64,000 nucleotides of DNA from Thiemannella venezuelensis (GTDB lineage: Bacteria; Actinomycetota; Actinomycetes; Streptosporangiales; Streptosporangiaceae): assembly GCF_014203605.1 (NCBI RefSeq), contig NZ_JACHJJ010000006.1, positions 124,001 to 188,000 on the forward strand. Reading direction: 5' to 3'. Positions 44,596-55,555 of this stretch are shown here, in pieces (the first letter of the stretch is position 1; every line of letters begins with the position of its first letter). Both the position numbers and the translations under genes were made by a program. Under the pieces are notes generated by a model. It made no database searches. It saw nothing but the letters and a program-made list of their open reading frames with translations, and was not told where the DNA came from.

Positions 44596-45354
44596 TCAGC
44601 TCGCGGCGATCACCCCGCAGGCGATGCGGCCGCCGGAGTCGCCGGTCTTCAGCGTCTGCTCGTCGGGACCGGTCGTCATCGTCGTCGGGGCGTCGGGGTC
44701 GGTGGTGTCCGACGGGCGGCTGTAGCGGCCGGGGATGTTGGCCTTGTTGTCCGCGGCGGCGTGCACGATGACGGCGCTGCCGTCGGCGTCGAGGAGCTGC
44801 TTGATCTGGAAGCGGTCGGTGACGACGGTGGCGCTGCCGGTGCCGTTCTTGCCGACCAGGAGGTCGGGCAGGTCGCCGGAGTGGCCGGGGTGGGACTCCG
44901 GGCCGAGGTTGAAGTGCTCGCCCGCGCTGAAGAACGGGCTGCCGGTGGCGGGGTCGGTGGAGGCGGGGTCGCAGACGCCCTTGGAGTGGATGTGGAAGCC
45001 GTGGTATCCGGCGGGCAGTCCGCTGACGGTGACCTTGAGCTGGGGCTTGCCGTCCTGGTCCTCCACGAGGTCGAGGGTGCCGACGGCCTTGCCGTTCACG
45101 TCCCTGATCTCGGCGCGCGCCGGTCCGCTGCCCGCGGGCGACCTGTCCGCAGGGGTGGGCGGGACCGGGCCGGGGGCGGGCATGATGTCGTCGGGTCCCG
45201 GCGGCGTCTCCTGGATGGGGCCGAGCGGATCGGACGTCCCCTCGGTGGGAGCGTCGGGCGGTTGCGGTGTCGCTCCGGCCGACATGCCCGCGCCGGCGGC
45301 GATCACTCCCGCCCCCAGCGTGGCGGCCAGGGCCAGCTGTGTCCTGCGAAGCAT
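44596..45354 (-). CDS. sodC: Secreted Cu/Zn superoxide dismutase
   Basis: A 252-residue exported protein. A signal peptide (RRTQLALAATLGAGVIAAG) is followed by a Pro-rich spacer to about residue 80. The SOD domain has all metal ligands visible: HIH (GFHIHSKGVC), H in EHFNLG, HPGHSGDLPD (His and Asp) and VIVHA, plus the catalytic Arg and disulfide Cys in GGRIACGVIA. It detoxifies superoxide outside the cell. There is no lipobox, unlike mycobacterial SodC. GGGGGA precedes the ATG. Confidence 0.93.
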   Translation of the reverse strand: MLRRTQLALAATLGAGVIAAGAGMSAGATPQPPDAPTEGTSDPLGPIQETPPGPDDIMPAPGPVPPTPADRSPAGSGPARAEIRDVNGKAVGTLDLVEDQDGKPQLKVTVSGLPAGYHGFHIHSKGVCDPASTDPATGSPFFSAGEHFNLGPESHPGHSGDLPDLLVGKNGTGSATVVTDRFQIKQLLDADGSAVIVHAAADNKANIPGRYSRPSDTTDPDAPTTMTTGPDEQTLKTGDSGGRIACGVIAAS

Positions 45355-45499
45355 GGAAGATTCCCCCGTAGGTCGTGGCCGTGCTCCGCTCCCGTGCGGA
45401 GAGGCCCGGACCCTTCCCATACCTCACCAGAAAAGCGGCAACCTCCTATATAGAACAAAACGGTACATATCCCCATAAGGAAATCGTCGCCGTGACGGC

Positions 45500-45542
45500 A
45501 GAGGCGCCGGGCCCCGCCGCGGAGGCGGGACCCGGCGCCTCT
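45500..45542 (-). terminator. Terminator of typA
   Basis: AGAGGCGCCGGG (45500-45511) pairs with CCCGGCGCCTCT (45531-45542), and inner CCCGCC (45513-45518) with GGCGGG (45524-45529), with one mismatch between. It follows the typA stop. The preceding 45355-45499 holds an AT-rich segment that is probably the sodC promoter. Confidence 0.85.
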
Positions 45543-45585
45543 TCGCGCCGCTCCGGGGCGCCGGTCTCCCGGCGGCCCCGGCGTG

Positions 45586-47439
<1,854 letters not shown>

Positions 47440-47649
47440 GATGGAGTCTCACTCTGTGATCGTGGAGGCTGGCCGCGGACCGTGCGGCCCCACCATTTTA
47501 GTTGATGCGCGCAATCGCTCAGGCGCTCTCCTGGTGAAGTGCCCCAATTCATCCCCCGTCTACCTTTTTGTCGATAAGTCGTCGATGATCCCGGCGGTCG
47601 CGGCCGATCCCGGCACGCCGTGAGATCGATCACTCCCTAAGCTCGGGGC

Positions 47650-48399
47650 ATGCCTCTCGCGCCCTCGTTCCCCGTGATGCTCAGGACGTCCGACCACGTG
47701 CGGATCGACGCCGCGCACACCCCGTCACGCGGTGCCGCCGACCTCGGGATCGTGCTGGCCCACGGGTTCACCGGCTCGCTCAGGGAGCGCCCCACCCGCC
47801 GGATCGCCCACGTGCTCAGCGGGTTCGGCGGGGTCGTCTCGCTCGACTTCCGGGGGCACGGCCGGTCGGGCGGGGAGACGACCGTGGGGGACCTGGAGAT
47901 CCTCGACCTGGACGCGGCGGTACGGCACGCCAGGGTGATCGGCTACACCAGGGTCGTGACCGTCGGGTTCTCGATGGGCGGGGCGGTGGCCCTGCGCCAT
48001 GCCGGGGTCCTCCAGGGCGTGGACGCGGTGGTCGCGGTGAGCGCGCCCGCCCGGTGGTACTACCGGGGCACCCGGCCGATGCGGCAGGTCCACTGGGCCA
48101 TCGAGCACCCGGCCGGGCGGCTGGCGGCCCGGCTGGGCAAGGGCACGCGGATCAGGCGGGGCGTGTGGGACCCCGTGCCGCTGGCGCCGTACGAGGCCGC
48201 GGCGAAGATCGCGCCGACGCCGCTGCTGGTCGTGCACGGCGACGCCGACACGTTCTTCCCGCTGGAGCACGCCCACCAGATCCACGACGCGGCCGCCGAG
48301 CCGAAGGAGCTCTGGATCGAGCCGGGGTACGGCCACGCGGAGTCGGCGGCCACGCCGGAGCTGATCCGCCGCATCGGGCGCTGGGTGAGCATGGTTTAG
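47650..48399 (+). CDS. Alpha/beta-hydrolase
   Basis: A 249-residue cytoplasmic hydrolase with a complete catalytic set: oxyanion LAHGFTGS, nucleophile elbow GFSMGG (Ser at about 103), acid in VVHGDADTFFP and His in GYGHAESA. Substrate unknown. It lies 43 bp upstream of pta on the same strand, so some co-transcription is possible. Confidence 0.9.
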   Translation: MPLAPSFPVMLRTSDHVRIDAAHTPSRGAADLGIVLAHGFTGSLRERPTRRIAHVLSGFGGVVSLDFRGHGRSGGETTVGDLEILDLDAAVRHARVIGYTRVVTVGFSMGGAVALRHAGVLQGVDAVVAVSAPARWYYRGTRPMRQVHWAIEHPAGRLAARLGKGTRIRRGVWDPVPLAPYEAAAKIAPTPLLVVHGDADTFFPLEHAHQIHDAAAEPKELWIEPGYGHAESAATPELIRRIGRWVSMV

Positions 48400-48442
48400 T
48401 CCTGAGGTGTACGGCAAATGGTCGATGCGGGGGTAAGCGCGC

Positions 48443-50478
48443 ATGCGGAGCATCTACGTGGCGGGTCTCGGCCCCGGGGACGGCCGGCAGATCGTCGAGC
48501 TGGGCCTGATGGAGCTGCTGACCCGCCGGGTCGACAGGACAGGGGTGTTCCGGCCGATCGCCCGGGGCGCGCACGCCTCGGAGCTCCTGGAGGCCAGGTA
48601 CCGCCCGGCCGCCGCGGCGATCGGGGTGACCGCGGAGGACGCCGCCGGGATCTACGCGCGGCAGGGCGCCGAAGAGCTCATCGGCCGGCTGGTCGCCCGC
48701 TTCCACACGCTGGAGCGCGAGTGCGACGCGCTGCTGGTGCTGGGCAGCTCGTTCGCCACCGACGACCTCCCGCGCGAGCTGGCCTTCAACGCCCGCCTCG
48801 CCGCGGAGTTCGGCGCCCCGGTGATCGTGGTGGTGGGCGCGCACGCCGACGCCGCCGACGAGATCGTCAGGGAGATGCGGACCGGGTACCAGGTCTTCTC
48901 CGACCTGGGCTGCACGGTCCTGGCGGTGATCGCCAACCGGGTGCCGCCCGAGATGGTCGTCGAGCCCGACCTGCCGGTGCCCTGCTACGTCATCCCCGAG
49001 CATCCGTCGCTCTCGGCGCCGACCGTGGGCCAGGTGGCGCAGGCCGTACGGGGCAAGCAGGTCCAGGGGGACGAGGAGGGGCTGCGCCGCGACGTGACCG
49101 GGTTCGTGTTCGGCGGCGCGACGATCCCCGTCTTCCTGGAGCACCTGGTGGACGGGGCGCTGGTGATCACTCCTGGTGACCGGCCCGACCTGCTGCTGGC
49201 CTCGCTGGCCGCCGAGGCGGCCGGTACGACCCGCCCCTCCGGCGTGGTGCTCACGCTGGGCGAGGAGCCCACCGCGAACGTGCGGGCGCTCACCGCGCGG
49301 CTGGCCCCCGGCATGCCGGTGCTGGCGGCCGCCGACGACAGCTTCACCGTGGCCACCACCCTGGCCGGACTGGAGGGGCGCCTCACCGCGGAGAACCCCC
49401 GCAAGATCGAGACGGCGCTCGGCCACTTCGACGCGCACGTCGACACCGCCGATCTCGCCGACCGCATCGAGCTGGCCCGCTCCGAACGGGTCACCCCGAT
49501 GATGTTCGAGCACATGCTCCTGGAGCGGGCGCGCGCCGACCGCAGGCACATCGTGCTGCCGGAGGGCGAGGAGGACCGCATCCTGAGGGCCGCCGACGTC
49601 CTCCTCCGGCGCGGCACCGTCGATCTCACCCTGCTGGGCCGCGAGGAGGTGGTCCGGCGGCGGATCGCCGACCTCGGCCTGGACCTGGCCGGGGCGGCCG
49701 TGGTCGACCCGCTGACCTCGCCGCTGCGCGACTCCTTCGCCGAGGAGTACGCGCGGCTGAGGGCGCACAAGGGCATCAGCATGGAACGGGCCAGGGACGT
49801 GCTCACCGACGTCAACTTCTTCGGCACGATGATGCTGCAGGCGGGCGAGGTGGACGGCATGGTCTCCGGCGCCGCGCACACCACGGCCGCCACGATCCTG
49901 CCCGCCTTCCAGATCGTCAGGACGGTCCCGGGCACCTCGATCGTCTCCTCGGTGTTCTTCATGTGCCTGGCCGACCGCGTGCTCGTCTACGGCGACTGCG
50001 CGATCAACCCCGACCCGGACGCCGGGCAGCTCGCCGACATCGCGGTCTCCTCCGCCCGTACGGCACGGCACTTCGGCGTCGAGCCGAGGGTCGCGATGCT
50101 CTCCTACTCGACCGGGCGCTCGGGCCACGGGGCCGACGTGGACAAGGTCCGCGAGGCCACCGCCATGGTCGCCGAGCGGGCGCCGGAGCTGCTGGTGGAG
50201 GGGCCCATCCAGTACGACGCGGCGGTGGACCCGAGGGTCGCGGCGGCCAAGCTCCCCGGCTCGCAGGTCGCCGGCCGGGCCACCGTGCTGATCTTCCCGG
50301 ACCTGAACACCGGCAACAACACCTACAAGGCCGTGCAGCGCTCGGCCGGGGCGGTCGCGGTCGGCCCGGTCCTGCAGGGCCTGCGCAAACCCGTCAACGA
50401 CCTGTCGCGCGGGGCGCTGGTCACCGACATCGTCAGCACCGTCGCCATCACCGCCATCCAGGCCCAGGAGGCCGCCCG

Positions 50479-50482
<4 letters not shown>
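48443..50482 (+). CDS. pta: Phosphate acetyltransferase, long three-domain form
   Basis: A 679-residue enzyme interconverting acetyl-CoA and acetyl phosphate. Residues 1-200 are a BioD-like domain, about 215-335 a DRTGG domain, and about 360-679 the catalytic PTA domain (HIVLPEGEEDRILRAADVL, SSVFFMCLADRVLVYGDCAINPDP, FPDLNTGNNTYKAVQRSA). The N-terminal P-loop is degenerate: GPGDGRQI replaces G-x4-GK(S/T), with Arg for Lys. ackA overlaps by 4 bp (ATGA). Confidence 0.96.
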
Positions 50483-51639
<1,157 letters not shown>

Positions 51640-51791
51640 ATGCCGTCTACCTAGAGCGGATGGATGAAATCCGCCGGGAGAAGTCCACGGGACACGAACC
51701 GCCATCAGCCGGTGGTCGTGGGACATACTTCATGCAGTCGGGCGGTTGCCCAGCGTCGCGGGGGCGTGCTGGGCCTTCCATTCCCGCCGGC

Positions 51792-51828
51792 GCGCGCCGT
51801 ACGGCTCCGCGTGAGCCGCACGGCGCGC
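51792..51828. terminator. Terminator between ackA and the aldehyde dehydrogenase gene
   Basis: GCGCGCCGTACGGCTC (51792-51807) pairs with GAGCCGCACGGCGCGC (51813-51828) with one mismatch; loop CGCGT. It lies between convergent genes. Confidence 0.75.
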
Positions 51829-51843
51829 TCCGGCGGTCCTCGG

Positions 51844-51910
51844 CCCGGCCGGGCAGTGGACCTGAAGCCCGGCCGGGCGATGGACCTCAGCCCAGCCGGG
51901 CGATGGACTT
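51844..51910. repeat. Three ~23-bp tandem copies overlapping the 3' end of the aldehyde dehydrogenase gene
   Basis: CCCGGCCGGGCAGTGGACCTGAAG (24 bp, from 51844), CCCGGCCGGGCGATGGACCTCAG (23 bp, from 51868) and CCCAGCCGGGCGATGGACTT (from 51891). The third copy encodes, on the reverse strand, the last codons (SIARLG) of the dehydrogenase; the other two lie past the stop at 51887-51889. Confidence 0.75.
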
Positions 51911-53320
51911 GTACTCCAGGTAGGAGGCCAGGCCCTCGGGGCCGAGCTCACGCCCGAGGCCGCTGCTCTTGAAGCCGCCGAACGGGGAGCTGGTCTCGAT
52001 CATGAAGAGGTTGACGCCGTAGGTGCCGGTGCGTACCCGGCGGGCCACGTCCATGCCCCGCTCGGTGTCGGCGGTCCACACCGTGCCGGCCAGGCCGTAG
52101 TCGCTGTCGTTGGCGATGCGGACCGCGTCCGCCTCGTCCTCGTAGGGGATCACGGTCAGGACCGGGCCGAAGATCTCCTCACGGGCGATGCGCATCTCGT
52201 TGGTGGCGCCGGCGAAGACCGTGGGGGCGACGTACCAGCCCCGGTCGTGGGGGCGGTCCAGGCCGCCGACGACGGGCTTGGCGCCCTCGTCGATGCCGAT
52301 CTTGATGTAGCCCTCGACCCGCTCCTGCTGGCGCCTGGCGACCAGCGGGCCGATGCCGGTGGCGGGGTCGGCGGGGTCGCCGACGGGCATGCTCCGGACC
52401 ATCGCGGCGACCGCGTCCACGACCTCGTCGTAGCGGTTGCGGGAGGCCAGGATGCGGGTCTGGGCGACGCAGGCCTGGCCGTTGTTCATCAGCGAGGCGA
52501 TGGAGAGGAAGCCCGTCGCGGAGGACAGGTCGCAGTCGTCCAGGATGATGGCGGCGGACTTGCCGCCGAGCTCCAGGGTGCAGCGCTTGAGCTGCTCGCC
52601 GCAGATGCTCCCGATGCGCCGGCCCGCCGCGGTCGAGCCGGTGAAGGCCACCTTGTCCACGCCGGGGTGGGAGACCAGGTGCTCGCCGGCCTCGCGCCCG
52701 GCGGCGACGATGTTGACCACGCCGTCGGGGATCCCGGCCTCCTTGACCATCTCGGCCAGGAGGTAGGCGTCGAGCGGGGTCTCCGGGGCGGGCTTGACCA
52801 CGACCGTGCAGCCCGCGACGAGCGCCGGGGCCAGCTTGATCATGATGACGAACTGCGGGACGTTCCACGGGACGACCGCGGCGACCACGCCGACCGGCTC
52901 GCGCCGTACGATCACCGGGCCGAAGGTGCCGGGCCGCTCCTCCTCCACCGGGAAGGTCTTGCCGAGCTCGGCGTAGTACTGGAGCATGCCGAGCGGCTGG
53001 GGGGCCTGGGCCATCTGGGAGAAGGTGATGGGGGAGCCCATCTCCTCGGTGATGATCTCGGCCATCTCGCCCTGCCGGGCCGCGTAGATCTCGGCGAGCC
53101 TGCCGACCACGGCGGCGCGCTCGGCCATCGTCATCCGGGGCCACGGGCCCTGGTCGAACGCCTGGCGGGCGGCGGCCACCGCGCGGTCCATGTCGGCCGG
53201 AGTGCCGTCGGGGACGCGGCCGACGACCTCCTCGGTGTGGGGGGAGATGACGTCGATGGTCCCGGTGCCCGCGGGGGCCACCCAGTCGCCCCCGATGAAC
53301 AGCGTGTCGTGCTGGCGCAT
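51887..53320 (-). CDS. NAD(P)-dependent aldehyde dehydrogenase
   Basis: A 477-residue ALDH: VVPWNVPQFVIMIKLAPALVAG, FTGSTAAGRRI (cofactor loop), ELGGKSAAI (general-base Glu) and NNGQACVAQTRI (catalytic Cys at about 284), then EEIFGPVLTVIPY. Sequence is nearest the broad aldehyde dehydrogenase group used in catabolism; substrate not determined. ATG 53320 follows AGGAGG 9 nt upstream; the frame's earlier ATG (53461) is not supported. Confidence 0.93.
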   Translation of the reverse strand: MRQHDTLFIGGDWVAPAGTGTIDVISPHTEEVVGRVPDGTPADMDRAVAAARQAFDQGPWPRMTMAERAAVVGRLAEIYAARQGEMAEIITEEMGSPITFSQMAQAPQPLGMLQYYAELGKTFPVEEERPGTFGPVIVRREPVGVVAAVVPWNVPQFVIMIKLAPALVAGCTVVVKPAPETPLDAYLLAEMVKEAGIPDGVVNIVAAGREAGEHLVSHPGVDKVAFTGSTAAGRRIGSICGEQLKRCTLELGGKSAAIILDDCDLSSATGFLSIASLMNNGQACVAQTRILASRNRYDEVVDAVAAMVRSMPVGDPADPATGIGPLVARRQQERVEGYIKIGIDEGAKPVVGGLDRPHDRGWYVAPTVFAGATNEMRIAREEIFGPVLTVIPYEDEADAVRIANDSDYGLAGTVWTADTERGMDVARRVRTGTYGVNLFMIETSSPFGGFKSSGLGRELGPEGLASYLEYKSIARLG

Positions 53321-53545
53321 GATGTGTTTCCTCCTGGTGGGCGGGCCGGAGTGTCGGGTCGCATTTGAGCTAATGCTTGCTTGGATAGTGTCGTCCGGGG
53401 AGGGGGGCTCCACAAGTCCCGGTATCGATGAGACCGAATCACGTTCTAGCCACCCTGACAAGAGAGCGCCGTGCCCGGATCCACCGGCCGCTCGTGCGCC
53501 GTGCCCGCGGTCGCGGGGCGGGGAGTTCTGGACGGGTTCCTCCCT

Positions 53546-53568
53546 GGCCGGACGGAGTGCGTCCGGCC
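53546..53568 (+). terminator. Terminator-like hairpin in the divergent spacer
   Basis: GGCCGGACG (53546-53554) and CGTCCGGCC (53560-53568) pair perfectly around GAGTG, followed by CCTTCTCTCCTT. It is not downstream of any annotated gene on the plus strand. Confidence 0.5.
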
Positions 53569-53669
53569 CCTTCTCTCCTTCCGGGACCCCGGCGGCATCC
53601 GCCTCGGGCTATCCTTCACGCAGGGTCGACGCTTGGATCCGTCACCGCGTGATGATCCCTTTGGTCGTT

Positions 53670-53698
53670 TTGTCCAAAGCGCCGCAAACTGGTAGATA
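53670..53698 (+). promoter_or_regulatory. Promoter of the coiled-coil/M15-like gene
   Basis: TTGTCC (53670-53675) and TAGATA (53693-53698) are separated by 17 bp. Transcription from about 53705 would leave a ~98-nt leader before the GTG at 53803. Confidence 0.55.
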
Positions 53699-53802
53699 GT
53701 TCGTCAATGACACATGAGTTCTGTCGTTCCGGTGGCGGGCCTGAAGATCGTCTTCTATAGTTTCGCTCCGTCCATGAGGGGGCTCTTGGAGGTGAGCGAG
53801 GG

Positions 53803-54714
53803 GTGAGACCGAGCCGCCCGGCGATGCTGGGCGTCCTGCTCACCGCGCTGCTCCTGAGCCCGGCGATGGCGGGGGCGAGCGCCGGCCGGAGTGCCCGGTT
53901 CGACCCCGAGGCCGAGCTGCGCAAGCTGACCAAGCAGGCCGGCCAGCTCAACAAGGACTACCGGGGGCAGGTGCAGAGCCTGGAGGACGCCCGGGTCAAG
54001 GCGAAGAAGGCCACCGACACCGCCAAGAAGCTGAAGGCGGCCCTGGCCACCGCCGACAGCGACGTCGTGCGCTTCGCGCAGAGCGGCTACATGGGCGGGG
54101 ACCTGGACGGCGAGAGCCTGTTCTCCTTCCAGGGCGACGCCTCCCTCGCCCTCAGCCAGGCCGCCGTGGTCTCGCACCTCGCCAGTGAGCGCGCCAGCCG
54201 GCTCGTCCGGGTCAAAGAGCTGATCAAGGAGGCCGAGAAGGCCGAGAAGGCCGCCGAGGCCGAGATCGTCGAGCTGCGCAAGGACATCGAGAAGCTCAAG
54301 AAGGACCGCGTCAAGATCGAGACGCTCCTGGCCAAGTACGGCTTCCAGACCCCCTCCGGCAGCGGCGGTCTCACCGCCCGCACGGTCACGATGCGCAACC
54401 TGGTGCTGCAGACCTTTCCGATGCCGTACGGCTACGGCTGCCTGCGCCCCGGTGACCCCGGAGACCACGGCAGCGGCCGGGCGTGCGACTTCATGATGAG
54501 CACCGGCGGCCGCGTGCCCACCGAGGAGGCCAGGGCCCGCGGCGACCGCCTGGCCCAGTGGGCCATCTCCAACGGCCAGCGCCTCGGGGTCATGTACGTC
54601 ATCTGGCAGCAGAAGTACTACGACGTCCGCACCGGCGCAGGCTGGCGGATGATGGCCAACCGCGGCGGCAACACCGCCAACCACATCGACCACGTGCACA
54701 TCTCGATGTTCTGA
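53803..54714 (+). CDS. Secreted coiled-coil protein with C-terminal M15-like (ARB_07466-type) domain
   Basis: A 303-residue exported protein: a signal peptide to about residue 27 (LLTALLLSPAMAGASA), a Lys/Glu/Ala-rich coiled coil (about 36-185) and a C-terminal domain of about 100 residues. The last has GDHGSGRACDF and IDHVHIS, a spacing like the HxxGxAxD...HxH zinc site of M15 peptidases. Coiled coil plus peptidase-like domain suggests a regulated cell-wall hydrolase. The domain family is common in actinobacteria without proven activity. GTG start with GGAGG upstream. Confidence 0.8.
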   Translation: MRPSRPAMLGVLLTALLLSPAMAGASAGRSARFDPEAELRKLTKQAGQLNKDYRGQVQSLEDARVKAKKATDTAKKLKAALATADSDVVRFAQSGYMGGDLDGESLFSFQGDASLALSQAAVVSHLASERASRLVRVKELIKEAEKAEKAAEAEIVELRKDIEKLKKDRVKIETLLAKYGFQTPSGSGGLTARTVTMRNLVLQTFPMPYGYGCLRPGDPGDHGSGRACDFMMSTGGRVPTEEARARGDRLAQWAISNGQRLGVMYVIWQQKYYDVRTGAGWRMMANRGGNTANHIDHVHISMF

Positions 54715-54800
54715 CCGGCTGAGCCTTCGCAGCGGTACCGAGTTCGGCGACGAGGAACTCGGGACACGCGGGCATGCCAGAGATGCCATGATCGCCTTTC

Positions 54801-55406
54801 ATGGATGTGGATGCCTTCTGGGATTTGATCGAGCGGTCCGGCAGGGAGAGCGCCACCAGACAGGAGCGCCTGGCATGGCTGGAGGGTGAGCTCTCTCGGC
54901 GCTCGGCTGAGGAGATCGTCGGCTTCAAGGCGTGGTGGGAGTCCGTCAGAAGCCGGCTGTGCACCTGGGACCTGTATGCGGTGTACTGCTCCGCCCTCGG
55001 CTGGGGGTCGTTGGACGGGTTCGAGTACTTCGCGAACTGGATCGTGAGTCTGGGGCGCGAGCCGTACGAGCAGGTGGCGGAGTGTCCGGACACGGCGATC
55101 GAGCTGCCGCAACTCCTGCGTCTGTTCGAGGTGCGGCACAGGCAGATCGCCGAGAAGAAGCCTCCTGTCTGGTCGGTGGAGGAGGAGCCGAAGTTCGAGC
55201 TTCTGGACTACGTGACATTCGGCCCGTACGAGAGCGCCACGGGCCTGGACGCCGGGTCGCTGGGTGAGGCCGTACACGCTAGGGGAGTTCGTCGGAGGTT
55301 CCCGCTCGTCGGTGCTGATTTCGGCGGTGAGGCATGGGACCTCGACGATCCGGCGGAGATGGCGCGCCGGCTTCCCCGTGTCGCTCGCCACCTGGGCATT
55401 CCGTAG
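54801..55406 (+). CDS. DUF4240 protein
   Basis: A 201-residue cytoplasmic protein starting MDVDAFWDLIERSGRE, then WDLYAVYCSALGWGSLDGFEYFANWIVSLG, both characteristic of DUF4240. The family often occurs near polymorphic-toxin or immunity-like genes but has no assigned function. No toxin gene is recognisable beside it. Codon usage is slightly less GC-biased than in the neighbours. Confidence 0.85.
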   Translation: MDVDAFWDLIERSGRESATRQERLAWLEGELSRRSAEEIVGFKAWWESVRSRLCTWDLYAVYCSALGWGSLDGFEYFANWIVSLGREPYEQVAECPDTAIELPQLLRLFEVRHRQIAEKKPPVWSVEEEPKFELLDYVTFGPYESATGLDAGSLGEAVHARGVRRRFPLVGADFGGEAWDLDDPAEMARRLPRVARHLGIP

Positions 55407-55496
55407 GAGACAGGTCCTGTAAGGATGGGGCGGGGTGACTGTTGGTCGAACCGCGACGGGTTTGGCTGTCGGCCGCCCGGTCTGGCTGCTCCGCAG

Positions 55497-55545
55497 TTGC
55501 CCTCATCAATGATGAACGTATCTATAATAGACTTACTCATCATTG
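55497..55545 (+). promoter_or_regulatory. AT-rich promoter with palindromes before the DUF234 ATPase gene
   Basis: TATAAT (55523-55528) is the only exact -10 consensus I noticed in the window; TTGCCC (55497-55502) is a possible -35 (20-bp spacer, long). TCATCA-A-TGATGA (55503-55515) is a perfect palindrome, and TCATCATTG (55537-55545) is the inverse of CAATGATGA (55507-55515). The arms bracket the -10, so a bound protein would block transcription. Confidence 0.65.
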
Positions 55546-55555
55546 AGGAGGAGGC

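Larger units (their letters stand above)
53321..53802. other. 482-bp divergent spacer with a hairpin and a promoter
   Basis: The first part should hold the dehydrogenase promoter (AT-richer near 53365-53395). A terminator-like hairpin follows at 53546-53568 and a good promoter at 53670-53698. Between 53400 and 53640 I see no credible gene: open frames there lack ribosome-binding sites and family resemblance. Confidence 0.4.

Noticed and set aside
53321-53461. Longer aldehyde dehydrogenase starting at 53461
   Set aside because: The extra 47 residues do not look like ALDH, whereas ATG 53320 has AGGAGG at the right distance.
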